Source of the DNA: Neospora caninum Liverpool
Lineage: Eukaryota; Apicomplexa; Conoidasida; Eucoccidiorida; Sarcocystidae
DNA: 64,000 bases
Direction: 5' to 3'
Assembly (NCBI RefSeq): GCF_000208865.1
Contig: NC_018395.1
Span: 6,186,839-6,250,838, forward strand
Below are positions 10,700 to 23,200 of the stretch, in pieces (the stretch's first letter is position 1; each line of letters begins with the position of its first letter). A program made the translations under genes and the position numbers. Under the pieces are notes generated by a model. It was given only the letters and a program-made list of their open reading frames with translations, did no database searches and had not been told where the DNA came from.

Positions 10700-11342
10700 C
10701 TTTGGAAAACTCCGCTGCAAGCGCACGCGTGTGCATCGTGCACACTTGGTGGTTGTCTGTCCTTTCTGATAGAAAAAAGAGGCCGCTCAAACGACAAAGA
10801 AAAAGTGGAGACCAGGAAGTCACGCAAAGACTGCTGGAATTTCCCCCTTTGTTGTTCGGCCGCGGCTGCTTTGTGAGTTGGGAGTTGTCTTGGCCCGCGC
10901 ACGGTCGGCTCACCCCGCGCACACATCGCTCGTGCCCGCGGACACCATAAACATGGCGGCTGCCTAGTTTCGTGTTTCCTACGGGAAAGGGAAAGGCGAG
11001 GCTCGCTCTGCCTTGTCCCGTTCGTCTTCCACGGCCATGCTCTTTCTTAGATTATCGCGCGTCGGAGACGGCGCACAGTTCACGCTAGACAACGCAGGCT
11101 TTGAGCGTGTCTTGTGCCTTGCCTGCTCTCGCTGCTCTCACTGCGCCTCTGTGTTGCCCTGTTCCATGTGTCTTTCATCTCCTTTCTCTTCAGCATCTCT
11201 AGGCCGTCGCTCATTTCGTCTCTCTCCTAGGCTTTTCTGTCCCTCTCGGCCCTACCGTCTCGTTCTCGCTGCAGTTCTCGAGTAGCCTCTGCCGCGCGTT
11301 TTCGCGTTTCGCGACTGTTTGAAATTTACCGACGTCTCTACC

Positions 11343-12461
11343 ATGTTGGCATTCGTCGCGGTGTACGTCCACCACACGGAAGTCCTCGCCCTTGTGGACA
11401 CCGGCTCCGAAGCGACGCTCATCTCTCCATTCATCGTTAACCTCCTCAATTTGCCGGTCAACCGAGAGTATCGAGGCCTCGCGACGCACCATACTTCGTC
11501 TGTCTCGCCGGCTGCTGCACCTGGCGCCTCCTCTGATTCCTCTTCGATTTCAGATTCCTCTTGCGAGTCTTCAAATTTTCTTCCTACGTCGACTCCGTCT
11601 CGTGCGCACGCACCGCCTTCCCGTGCTCCAGCAGACAGACCTGCGTCTCACCTGCCAAGCAATGAAAGTGAGGAAAGAAGTGAGCCCGCGAGCAATACGG
11701 CTGTTCTCTTGTACCGAGAGAAGAAAGGAACAGAAGGATGTTCGAACCCGACGGTAGAGACGGGGCCAGGCGAGCGGATGATCGAGCAGGCGGAAGCCGT
11801 GTCCGAACCTCCTCGGTCTCCGGTGTCTGTACACGGCGTGGGGTCTAAGATCCTCGGCCGAGTGGAAAACCTCCAAGTCACGCTTCCTGTTTTCTCACTT
11901 GAGAGAGAAACGGTCGAGAAGAGTGCCTCTGAGGCCACGACAGAGCGTCTCACCAGGGACAAAGGAGAGAAACCGGGGCATGCAGCGGGTAGAAGCGCCG
12001 TCGAAACTCAAAGGAAATCAAGAGGAGGCGAAGCGCACGATCAAGCTTCGACGAGAAAGGGCGAGCGTCTCGCCTCTCGAACTGCCTGCTTGCTGCCAAT
12101 CCTATGTGACGCCATCGTTCTGGAGGACGCTCCACAGGCTTCCCCGTCGTCTCCGCCTCGTGCGTCGCTTTCCTTCTCTACCTCTTCTTCTATTTCAGTT
12201 TCTTCACAGTTCTCTTTTGTGTTAGGTTTGGACGCTTTGGTGGCTCTCGACGCAGTCGTCGACTTCCCCCGAAGGAGGCTGTTGCTTGGAAACGGACGCT
12301 TCGCAGCTGAGCTGTTCCTCGGTCCCCCCTCGGCGCTTGGCACCTACATGCGGGAAACGACAGCTCCGGCCAGGGCTGGCGCACAGAGCCGCGTCTGCCC
12401 GTGCGACGAAAGCCACACCACTAGGCAGAACGCGAAAGAAGAACGTCCCCGGTCGACGTAG
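11343..12461 (+). CDS. Ddi1-like retropepsin (aspartic protease) with large inserts
   Basis: A single-exon frame of 372 residues from ATG 11343 (context TCTACCATGT) to TAG 12459-12461. The catalytic motif is LALVDTGSEATLIS, with Asp at residue 19. Next come the flap-side GVGSKILGRV (165-174), PILCDAIVLED (from about 252), and the second conserved block FVLGLDALVALDAVVDFPRR (LGLD ending at 297). This order (D[ST]G, G-x-GR, I-L-E-D, LGLD-L) is that of the Ddi1/NRIP family of eukaryotic retropepsins, which act as homodimers with one Asp per chain. The family fold needs about 120 residues. Here three Ser/Pro/Arg/Glu-rich inserts of roughly 115, 75 and 30 residues separate the core strands. No ubiquitin-like or UBA domain is visible. 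An upstream exon beginning at ATG 11038 is possible but not shown. Confidence 0.8.
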   Translation: MLAFVAVYVHHTEVLALVDTGSEATLISPFIVNLLNLPVNREYRGLATHHTSSVSPAAAPGASSDSSSISDSSCESSNFLPTSTPSRAHAPPSRAPADRPASHLPSNESEERSEPASNTAVLLYREKKGTEGCSNPTVETGPGERMIEQAEAVSEPPRSPVSVHGVGSKILGRVENLQVTLPVFSLERETVEKSASEATTERLTRDKGEKPGHAAGRSAVETQRKSRGGEAHDQASTRKGERLASRTACLLPILCDAIVLEDAPQASPSSPPRASLSFSTSSSISVSSQFSFVLGLDALVALDAVVDFPRRRLLLGNGRFAAELFLGPPSALGTYMRETTAPARAGAQSRVCPCDESHTTRQNAKEERPRST

Positions 12462-15400
12462 AAACGGCGCGAGGGTTTAGGGCTCACGCGGCGGGCACCC
12501 CTCAGAGGAGCGAGAAAGTCAAGGAGCCTTGCGGCAAAGAGCGGCAAGCAAAGTCGGGAAGAAGATCGAAATGCAAAAGCAGAAAACGTATTTCGGACTG
12601 CCAGAGTAGTCTAGAGCTTAGAGTGAAACGACCGACCAGGTGCACTAGTGGGCACGCGACGGTCGTGCTGGAGCTACAACGCGACCGATAATGGTGCAGA
12701 TGTCGTTTCTGCGTGCTACGCATTTTCAGTTGGCTACAGCAGATGTGTCAGAATCCTTGTTATCACGTTCTTCCCAAATGACGCGCCACTGCTTGACTCT
12801 GAGCGGGCGGAGTTCTGGCGAACGCACAGGCGACGCGACGGGTCTTACCCGCATACAATTGTACCAGGCGCTGCTGTAACTTTAGAAGCACATGTCTAGA
12901 GCGAGCGTCGGAGAGGAGCGCACGACACAGGGAAGGGAAAAGCTGATGTTAGCAAGGAAGCGCTGTGAATCGCGGATACGGCATGTCGTGTGGCGATGCA
13001 CCGTCGGCCACGCTCCGACACCAGGCAAGCGAACGCTCGCCGGCCTGTTCATATGATGCCACGACAGTTGAAGGAAGGAGTAAAGATCATCAGGCATTTT
13101 ATTTCGAGATGCGGTCTCGCTGACAAGGTGGTCAGCTGTCTTTTTGTGTAGGAGGGGGAACTAGTTAGTCCGCTTTTCGAGTACTGAATGTGAGTGCAGT
13201 TGTCCAAAGTCTCTGTCGCGAACAAACCTATCGCCGGAAGTGGTATATTTGTTCCGGGCAAGTTGCTTCCATGCTGCTGCAGAAGTAACGCGACATCCAG
13301 GTGCTCTACAAACTACAGGCGGTCTCGCGCATGCCGACCAGCTACCCTAACACAACTGTACGCTACGTCCAGAAGCGAAATGCACGCTGCTTCTGCGTAT
13401 CCATGGATTTCACGATATGCCAAGGACTTCAGATTACCCGTACCTTCGTTGCTAGATCAACACATGGTGTTCAACTGCTAAGGCGAACAATGCCTATCAT
13501 AGTAGCTGCGCGTTGCTACCGTAGGACTTTGATCTGTTCCACAAATTATGTTGTGCGTCATTTGGCTCTCCAGAAATGCCACGGGGCAGATCGCATTTGG
13601 TCGATAAGGGAAGCGGTACGAAGTAAAAAACTTCCAATTTGAATTCAACATTGCGGTGTGCACCCCCGTCGGTCATCCACTCTCAGCCTCGGCCCTGTCT
13701 TCCTGGCAACGTGGGAAGCCGCCATGGCAAGTGCGGCAAGAGGGGAAAACGCCTGCCTGTCCAAGCAGTTGACTGCCTCCGCTGAACAAGGGTATTGTCA
13801 CCTATGCGATAGCTTCCGTCAGAGACACGACACGACAATCACATTTCCTAGAAAACGCGAGGAACGGAAAGATCTCGACGTCAACTGCCCTCCCCCGACA
13901 GAATAATTGTTTCTCCAGAGTGCGCGTTCCGTCGCGCGCGCGCCAGCAACAACGAAAGAAAATCGATCCGCGTACGGCTGCACTGGGGGGCTGGAACGGA
14001 AACGAATCTCTATGACTGGAAGATGAAAGGATGACGGAGAAATGGCTGCAGCGCGTCAAGCACGCCACGCGCCAGGTAGACATATATCCCTGCATACTTC
14101 TAGCTACGGAAAGAAGACGCACGAGAAAAGTCCACCAAAGCATGCGCGTACACAGACCTTGGCGGGTTAGTAACAGTGCAGACCAGTCGCTCCCTACACG
14201 CAGTTGAAGGAAAAGGCTGAGCGTCTCTTTCTCAACGGAGAAAAACTCCCACACGTGACAATCGTTACAAAGTCAACAGGAAGCTCCAGAGATGCACCGA
14301 ATGACCCTTGCGGTCGCGCGAACGATAATGATCCTCTCCTTGATGCGGCTACCGGCGAATACTAGTCATAAAAAAGCGAGCCTCCGAAAAAAATGACGAA
14401 AAAAACACCCGCCAGGCAAGCGACGCCAAATTCGAAACGGGAGGACTTTTTTTTCAATGGCAAATCCTTCTTTCTCTAATCACGACTCTCTAGAGAAGAG
14501 TTTTCCCATCATAATCCTCTATACCACGATCGCAACGGAAGCACTGCTATACAAAGAGGTTAATACGAGAGTGCATATGCGTAATGCTGATGGTTGAGTT
14601 CTAATAGAGGCTGAATGTTGCGTTGTACAGTTTTCTCACGTATGCCAATCAACTCTTTACATGCCAGTAGCACTTGTTCGCAGGCCACCGTACACGGGAA
14701 CATACTTTGTTACATGTGTACATGGCAAACTAGGTGAAGCTTTCGACGGCAGCCTGGATGGCGTACCACGGAAAATACCCCCCAGTGTTTTCCCCACAGA
14801 CACAACGAGCGTAGGAAGAATCTTAACACGTTTGTTGGGATTGCCTTCGCTCCTTTTTCGTGGGGAGCGCATGTATGGCGACACATGTTTTATAAAACCT
14901 CTGGCTCCCCCAGGGTTTCAAAAACCAGATTCGGCTCGTCAGAGCTACCCGTATCCAGAGCCATCCGCTACAGAACACGCCGTGATAACAAATTACACAA
15001 AGACGTGATGCACATATAAAAACGGACATAAAATATGGAGATGCGAAGATGCGTGGCGCGCGGACCTGGAACGTTTTCACAGAGACGAATACACCTCAAC
15101 ACATTAGCCGAATCACAACTACGCTTGTACGCCCATCGGTCTGTGTAAAACGTTTCTCGTTTTCCGTGCAGCGCTTCAACGGAAGAAACAACAGACTCAC
15201 GAGATGAACTGAGCCGAGTTAACTGGGAGTGTCCTGAAACGCGTGTATACGAGTTCAGGTGAATTTTCTCCCTCCCGACACTCCGGATCGCCCCGGATGT
15301 GTGTCCACGCACGGCTGGTCCAGGCTCCAAGATTCCCACACGACTCCATTTGGTACTGTGCTCGAGACATACACGTGGAGCAAGGCAGAGAGAGAGGCTC

Positions 15401-17208
15401 AGTCTCCCGCACTGTGTCATTATCCTGCACTCCTCTCTGCCAGCTCCTTGACGACGAGTACGGTAAAGAGCAAACACGGGAAACAAACGCGAGGAAAAAC
15501 GGCCACGGCAATGAGTCGTCTGCTTGTTATGCTGCTATCCAAGGCTCCGAGACCTTCGGTGGATATCTGTTCCCAAGCCAATACGGTCCCGAGCAAAGAC
15601 GTGGATACGTCACGTTACAGGAAGGAAACCTGTCGCTTGCTTTCCCTGCTTCGCTCCCAGCACGCTGGCATATACGTCCCGCGCCAATACAACGGGTTCC
15701 TGGGTCATGACTGTTCGGCACAGTGCAGCCTACAACGGTGATGCCAAACAGGCACTGTGACGTCCGACAAAACAGGCAGCCAGCAGCCTCCCGCCTGCTC
15801 GGTTCTGATGCGCCGCCTTCGACACCCTGCAGAAAGAGAAACAATCGTGGCAGAGACAACCCACCTGCCGCCCTATCCCTTCCCAATCATATCCCGTTGA
15901 TGTGCTCCCGCCAAGCCTTGTTTTTCGGACGAGACAAAACTCCCTTTTGAAGACGAGAAAACGTACCAACAACGCATTTCCTGTTTTTCCCGTTCATCCC
16001 TCTTTGCCCTCGTTGAGGAACCGGCTTCGTCCACCCGAAGAATGCACGCAAACAAGGTAGCGTGTGCTTGACAAGGACCCACCGAACACATGAGTGTTCT
16101 GAACCTCCCACTAGAAGACCGGCAAAAAGGTATTCCTTCTCTCCGAACGCCTCTGGAAGCGAGTCCGCCCCATGAGGTGGAACAGGAAACGGCCAGCGGG
16201 GTTCGTTCCATGCACAATACCAGAGTCAAGACTACCCGAGAAATACACATTTTACACAATCATCCGTAGTCCCATATACACACGCGAGGGGGGCGCTACG
16301 GGAACACCATGAGTCTGTCTATCCCTCTTTTCCACGTGTCCATGGCCTATACACACATACACTGAACTGCTTGACTTCCCACTGCACGCCTGTCGACCGG
16401 CCGGTGTAGCGACCGCAGTCGAAGGAAACGCACAAATCGGTGAACAACGTCGCACAACCTACACGGCTCACGACCGGGCCTCGGTGAGCCCCGAAGGGAA
16501 CGTGAGTGCCAGGCGTACGCTACGGAGACAATAACCGAATAAACAGACGTGACAGCTGGGGCGCCACAGAAGACACGTGGCTGCACCTCTGCGCGTTCCC
16601 CACAGAGGGCGACCTGGATTACACCCCTAACTGGACCACGCGAAATTGAATGGTCCTCACACCAGAGGCCTGCGACACACTGAACATTGTGCCGGGGACG
16701 TGCAGCTGAAAGTAGCGCACTGTCAACCGCAACGCCACGTCCTCTGCACATGGCTTTTCGTTCTGTCAAACTCTGGGCGGATGAGGCTTTCTCTTGCTTC
16801 CTCTCGTCGCCTCGTAGGTTGTGAGAGGTGGGGCTCTCGAGACATCACCCGACCCCACAAACGAAGATGCAGGAAGAAAAAGAATAAATGCGTACGTTTT
16901 GCTCACGGCTTTATGGCTGCGGGGCCACTCAGTGGTTCGTGAAGTGCGCGAACGTCGACGGGCAGCGGAAAAAAATAGATGGCTGATCGTCGCGTCTTCC
17001 ACGGGATGTTGGGCACAGCTGGCGAACACAGAAACGAGAACCGTCGAAGCGTCCTGACGCGAAAAAAAAATGTCGCCTGGACCCTATAACCGCACCTTTC
17101 GTCTCAGCCATCCATCCATCGTGTTGTCCGTCTTTTTGCTCTTCAGAGCGGAGGTATTGCGTGTGCGGCGCACCGGATCGTCAGAGATGCTCTGTCCTCG
17201 CTCTCCGT
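12462..17208. other. 4.7 kb without a recognised gene, between convergent 3' ends
   Basis: This is the 3' flank of the retropepsin gene (plus) facing the 3' end of the CELF-like gene (minus). Open frames are all short. The cleanest is 14661-15008 on the plus strand (115 codons from a true ATG, starting MPVALVRRPPYTG), which has no family resemblance and no supporting splice sites. I found no tRNA, no tandem repeat of note, and no exon pair with matching phase. It probably holds long 3' untranslated regions and non-coding RNA. Confidence 0.4.
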
Positions 17209-20200
17209 TCAGAGCCAAGTTCTCAGTCCCTCTGCCTCTTGAGTCGGACAGACGCCCGAGGACTCTGCTCTCGCCCCGTCCCCACTGTGTTCTCTCTTCC
17301 CCTCGCCGCTTTCGCATGGGTGTTTCTGCCGCTTGCTGCCCACCGGAGCCGCCTTGCTTTCCACCTCATTGCCTTTCTCTTTGCCTTTACCTGCATGCTG
17401 GCCCACGCCTCTCGGCGGTGTGTTGTTTGCACTGGCTGCCACCGAGCTCGCAGTCGTCCCAGACGTGGTCGGGGTCGCCGTTGGTGGCGTGCCGTTTTGA
17501 AGGCTCGGATCGGCCCAGGCGAGAGGGAGGCCTCCGCCCCCAAGCTCTGTATCTCCCTTCGTTTCGGGCACTCGAGCGGGAGCAACGTCCGGAAGGTGCG
17601 AAGGCGCACTTGCGCCGTTCACTCCGTCACCGTCACCACGCTCCAAGACTTTTCCGTCTGTGGCGCCTGATACCCACCAAGCCGCCTCCCCGCTCATCCC
17701 CTTTCCTGCTTGCGTGCCTCCAGGCAACGTGCAAGCAACCGACAGACGTCCAGCGACTTCTGCTTCCGCACCGAGCCAGGGCCCCCGGATCCCCTGTGCT
17801 GCCGCGACGTGCACAGCGACGGATCCAGACTGGAACGGAAAATCCGGCCTGTGGTGAAGCAACTGCTGACGGAGCGCCTCCACCTCTTGCTCCCTCGCCA
17901 GCTGCTGAAGAATTTCGACAGATGCACTATACGAACCGGCGTCTAGGCCGACGTTCCACCCCACGCCCGCCTGGAAAGACGCGACGTGTCCTGCGGCTCT
18001 GCACTCTCCACCGTTCAGTGCGCCGACGGACGCTGCCGAGGTAACGGGGACCGCAGAGCCGCTGAGATGGAGCTGAAGGTCGGACGAGAAACCTTTTGCC
18101 GGACAGGGGCGAGACACTTGGGAAAGAGTGGCAGCGCTACCCGCGGTGGGTGCGTACTTGCTACACCCTTCCGAGTTCCCCAGGCTGTCTCCGTTCGGTG
18201 CACCATGAAAGTCGCCACTGACGTCCGTGTGTCCAGCGCAGGACACAGCAGACACACTTCCAGCTGCACGCATGAAGCTGAGGCTCGAATCTCCGGCATC
18301 CTTCTTGGTCGCAACGCTTGGCCCCCTGGACTTTCTCCCTGATCCAGAGCACGTTCTGTGACTGAGCGCTTCACCAACGCCTTCGTAGCTTTGGCCCGAC
18401 ACTCCGACTGAGCCGTCTGTGCCCAATGCATGCGCACCCAAGCTGCTGCCTACCACGGCTCCGTTCCCTGCACCCCCGAGGACTGGAGGCAGATGGCAGG
18501 AGAAGGCAAAGCCGCCACCAGACGCGATTCTCCCGAGTCCCTTGTGTGTGGGGTCGCCACACGCTCCTCCGGATGATGGCCCTGCAGTGAGAGTTGACGG
18601 GCAGGGACGCAAACTGTTTGGAGCGACGCCTGCCACTCGACCACAAATGTTCTGCATCGCCGCTCCTTGGTGGGAAGAGGCTAGGTTTGCGAGAACGGAG
18701 TGCTGAGATTGGGGCATGTTTAGAAATGAGCGGTCACTCTTGTCTCTCTGTGTCGCATAGGCACTAACTTGTTCGGACGGGAAGACGAACCCCTCCCGTC
18801 TCTCGCTCTGCACTGCACGTCCAGCTACATGAAGAAACCCAGCCCCACCAGACGTCAAAAGAGACAAATCCGTCCGTTTGACTCGCCGCTGAGACGCTTT
18901 GAACGTCGGGGGCGGAGGAGCGATAGGTCCCTTGCTGCCACCGTTGCTAGCGTCATTCACGGCCTTTCCAGTAGGGTTCGATTCCCTTTCATGCACCGGA
19001 ATGACGTCGTCTTCGAGAGACGGGAATGGCGAGGAGGACAAAGATGAGGGTCTGAGCCTAGCGTCAAGGCGACCTGAGATTCTTCCTTCGTCGTCTGGCA
19101 GCTCATGCGCGCTCGATCCAGAAAACCCGAGAGGCCAAGACCTTTCTCCATTCCCCATCGCTCGATCTCTCGTCGACGGGAAAATTGCAGGGATAGTAGG
19201 GGATGCCCCGTTGGCGGCACCTTCAGCAAGGGTTCTCGGCACTTCGTCTCGTCTTACACCATCGCCAAAATCCTTCAGAGACGCCTCGCCACTGGAGCCC
19301 CCTGCCGCCTCTTCCCCAGGCTGTCGGCCCAGCGAGGACGGGCCCTGACGGGACGAGTACCCCTCTATCTCGTTGAGGGCAGACTCTGCCGAGGCGATAC
19401 CAACCCTGAGGCTCGCGGCGCAAGATGGCGATCTGCGCGCCTCACCTGTCTCGTGTCTCTCGCCTCTCACGGCATGGTCTTTGACTAGCTCTGCTCGTGT
19501 CGCGCTCGCTTCTCCAGCTTCAGCAGACCCGAGCAGACCAAATCGCGGCAGCGATGCACTCCCCACAGTGCCACCAGATGAAGTACGAGAGGAAGGCGAC
19601 GAGATCGCCTTTGGGGGTGACAGGCAGTCTACGCGTTCAGGATTGGCCGCACTCCCCGGCGACGCCTCCAAGAAAAAAAACAGGGGCGACGAAGCGTCAA
19701 GCGAGGCCTCACGCGAGCGCGGAAAAGGATCGACACCCGAGCTGTGCACGGTTCCCTTGTGCGTGTCCTGGGCGTTGCGTCCAACAGCTACAGCATCACC
19801 GTGGCAGTCACCTTGATCTCGTAACACACTGCCGTCGCGGACTCCTTGACGCCCGTTCTGTGCAGCACCCGAAGCTGCGTTTCGCCCTGCCTCATTCTCC
19901 CACTGTTTCGCCTCTGTGGCGCCCTGCTGGCGGCCCAGGCAGTCTGTATGCAAATCTCTCGCCTCCAGTTTCTTGCCGGGATCCGCAGCTTCCGGGATCG
20001 GTAAGCGAGGGGGGGTATCTCTTGCAGTGCCTTCTCCGGCCTTCTGCTCTCCCGCCCCGCTTTCCCTTCCGTTGTCATTCCATCCTGCAAACTCTTCCTC
20101 TCTCTTTTCTCCGGCACTCGCTGGACTCGCCTCGCCCGCTTCTGTTTCCGCCTTTTCCGGCCAAACCCCCGAAGCATCTTGCGTGCGAAAGAAGCCCGCG

Positions 20201-23200
20201 GGAGACGTCAGCATCGACACACACTGCGCTAGCTGATGCACCAGTGTCCGCGAGGTGACACATTCGCGGGCTTGTGGACCAACGTCTTTGGCTCCCCCCG
20301 CTTTTCCGGCTGCTTGCGGGGCGGGACCGAGCTCAGAGCGGGGACTGCATGCGTTTGGTTCCTCAGATGGAGGGCACGAGAGCGCCCGGCTTCCAGTCTG
20401 ACTGATGCGATATTTTCCGTCCTCGGCTCCCCTCGACACCAAACAGAAATCCGAAGACACCACAGTCGCGGAGCCCAGATGAGACGAGACACCTCGAGTG
20501 TCTGGACCGGGTTTCCGTGCGTCATCCGTGTTTGCCGTGGCGTCGCCTTTGGCTGTTTGCCGTCGGACGTTCAGGCGTCTGGGAGAAACAGCATCGACAG
20601 CTGGAGACGGACCGCCCTCCCCCGGTGTGAACTTTGCGCTACCTTCTCGGCACTGTCCACTGGTGCTCAGCAAGAAGCTGAACTCTCGAGACTCCGTGCG
20701 GCTCCCAGGGTCCTCGCTCTTAAAGAAGGCGGCTGCAGCTTCACTGCCTTCGCCAGTGGTGCGACCGACAAATCGTAAAGTGGTTGAGTCATTCTTGCCC
20801 CGAGGAGAGAAAGCGTGGGAGTTCTGAGAGAGCAGAGTACCAAAAAGGCGGTCGGGACCACCGCAGAAGGCTTCCCATTCTCCCACATCGGCGTCCTCTC
20901 CAGGCGTGGAGGAAATTGCCGTATACCCATGGACAGGCAGTCGCGTTCTCTCGTCCGTCGCCATTCCCGCGTCTTCTTCCTCACCTGGCTCGGTGCCCTG
21001 TCCCAGCGGCGGAAGGGGACCACCCGCAGCGTTCGGCAGAGCCGGCGCTGAAACACCGGGCGCTGTCTGTTGCGTATGCTGAAGGGACACAACATGGCCC
21101 TTTGCGCCTGAGCCGACTTCGGCTTCCGGCTGGGCGGCAGGCACCTTAGGCTGGTGCTGCGAAAGTCCGCCGACCAGGAAATCGCGCAGAGTGAACGAAC
21201 TGTTACCTGTGCCCGAACCCAATGAGCCGGCGGCTCCTCCAGCCCCAGCCTCGGACTCCACACTCGAGCTCGCCACCGAGGGAACGTGCGAGTTTGCCAC
21301 CTGACTGCCTTCACTCCCGTCTGCTGTCGGATGCCCGTCTCTCTCGCCCTTCGTGGCGTCTGGAGACGAACAGTCCTGACTTGCGGACTGCGTGAGAAGA
21401 AGAAGCAGCTGCTGTTTTTGGCCCGGAGTCATTGTGCTGAAGGCCTGCTGCAGGAGCAGTTGCTGCTGGGCCGTCATGCCCCCTCTGCCGCCACCACCGG
21501 ACGCCGCCAGGAGTGAACACAGCCCCGCTGCAGTTACCGCCAAAAACGGGTCAGACGGTGCAAAGGTGACGGGGCCGGGGCCTCGTGAGCCGCTCGCGTG
21601 GCCTCCAGAAGTCGAGGAGCACACGGACGCAGTCGACGTGAATGCAGGCGACCCCGCTGACCCTGTTAGGCGGCCTGCCGCGCCGAGCCCAGTGTGCACG
21701 CCTAGCGCTCCACCGACACCCAGGAAACTTCCGCCCATCTGCTGACTGACACTGGAGGTACCAGCGGGCGGCAGGCTTCCAAAGCGTTGCACGGGCGAGC
21801 TAGGGACGGAATAGGGGAAAAGCTGGTGGCCGCCGGTCTCTGCGTGGGGTCCTGGCCCACGTGCCACAGGTCCAGGGGAGATGATCATGTTTTGTCCTTG
21901 CACCATCGCAGCTACAGAGGCGCTGCCTCCACCCCAGCTACGCCCTGACGGCAACCCTCCGCCGGTGGGCAGTTGTGCGAAGAAAGCGCCTCCAGGGCCT
22001 TGGCCGTCCCAAGGAGTTGCGCCCAGCCCCCCTCCCAGCACTGGGTTCCAGTTCGGGCTCGGGCTGGCAACGGGGGACCCGTTGTTAGCGATCGCCTTGA
22101 GCGCGGAGTCGAGCAGATGTTCTTCGCCGTTCTTGAGCTGAATCTTCAGCGCCTTTCCTGCCACCACCAAGCCAGAGAGTTGCCGGAAGGCGTCAAACGC
22201 AGCGCTCGTGTTGTCGTAGGAAGCGAATCCAAAGCCGCGGTTGTAGCTGCAGCAAGAGAGAAGCGTGGAGTTTGTGTTGCTGCTCCCAATCGGCCCACCC
22301 GCCGGAAAGTTCGACGAAGGCGGCACCACAGCGGAAGACGCAGGAGGCACTCGAATGCCAACAACGTGACCAAACTGGCCGACGAGAACCATAAGCTCGA
22401 GCTCCTTCCAGCACGCTGGGATGCCGTAGATGAATAAATTTGCCCCTTCGAGTAGAGCAGCACACAGAACGCACAGAGAAACAGAGATATCACGGCTCGG
22501 CCTACAGCTCATCAGAAGGTGGACGAGACGTCGAGGGGGGGGGGTAGGCGACAACCAGGACCTCGCCACAGAACGATTTCGAATACAGACGGGCGATGCC
22601 TCGTCAACCAGGAGAAACACGAAAACAGGCCGTCCATTTCTTCCGCAGACATACGCCCTACAAAACCTGGATGCGACTCCCCTTCCCCTTGCCGCCTCCG
22701 CGCTTCTACACGCCCTCTCACTCGTTATTTCAAGTGGTGTAAGAGCCCCGCAGGTCGCCTTTGTGGCAGTCCCACAGCTCTGTTTCTCCTCTGAGACCCG
22801 CACCACCCCGAAACTGAAGCGCTGGAGACGCACCTGGGGGACCGTCTCTCAGAAGTGTGAAGGTGGTTTTCCTCGCTTGCTCTTGAATCACTGCAGGGTC
22901 GAGCACACATGCCTTTCCTGGCACTGTCCGTAAGCCCTGGATCGCCGAAGAGGAGCCCAGAGTTCCTAACGCAGCGAGGATGCCTGTTGCCGCATTCGGC
23001 TGACTGTCGTCTTGGCCTCCTGCATGGGGCGTGACACATTGCACAGGACAGCTAGCCATGTATTCGCTAGTGGCGAGATCCTGGCGATAGCCGTTATGCG
23101 TGGTGCCATCCCTGATCGCTTGTAGCCCCAGTACCCTGCAGTTGCTATCGCTCGACGATGTTTGGCCATGCAGCTTGAAACGCTGATGCTCCTTTTTGCT

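Larger units (their letters stand above)
9857..11342. promoter_or_regulatory. divergent intergenic / 5' region
   Basis: This lies between the start of the minus-strand TCAIM-like gene and the plus-strand retropepsin gene, so it should hold both promoters and 5' untranslated regions. It contains the 25-base duplication at 10135 and three TGCATGCA octamers. Two exon-like starts are also present: minus strand ATGGTGCAGC near 10,317 (MVQLKGGPM then GTGATG) and plus strand ATGCTCTTTC at 11038. Either could be a missed first exon. Nothing else in it reads as protein. Confidence 0.4.

Noticed and set aside
11343..12461. Retropepsin as part of an endogenous retrovirus or retrotransposon
   Set aside because: No reverse transcriptase, integrase, capsid or terminal repeats nearby. 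The motif order and the LGLD block are those of cellular Ddi1/NRIP proteins.
14661..15008. 115-codon plus-strand frame with an ATG
   Set aside because: Isolated, with no homology, no splice partner and no codon pattern matching the neighbouring genes. Probably chance in a long non-coding stretch.
18967..18982. B-box-like GGTTCGATTCCCT
   Set aside because: It lies inside the coding exon of the CELF-like gene, without an A box or cloverleaf around it.
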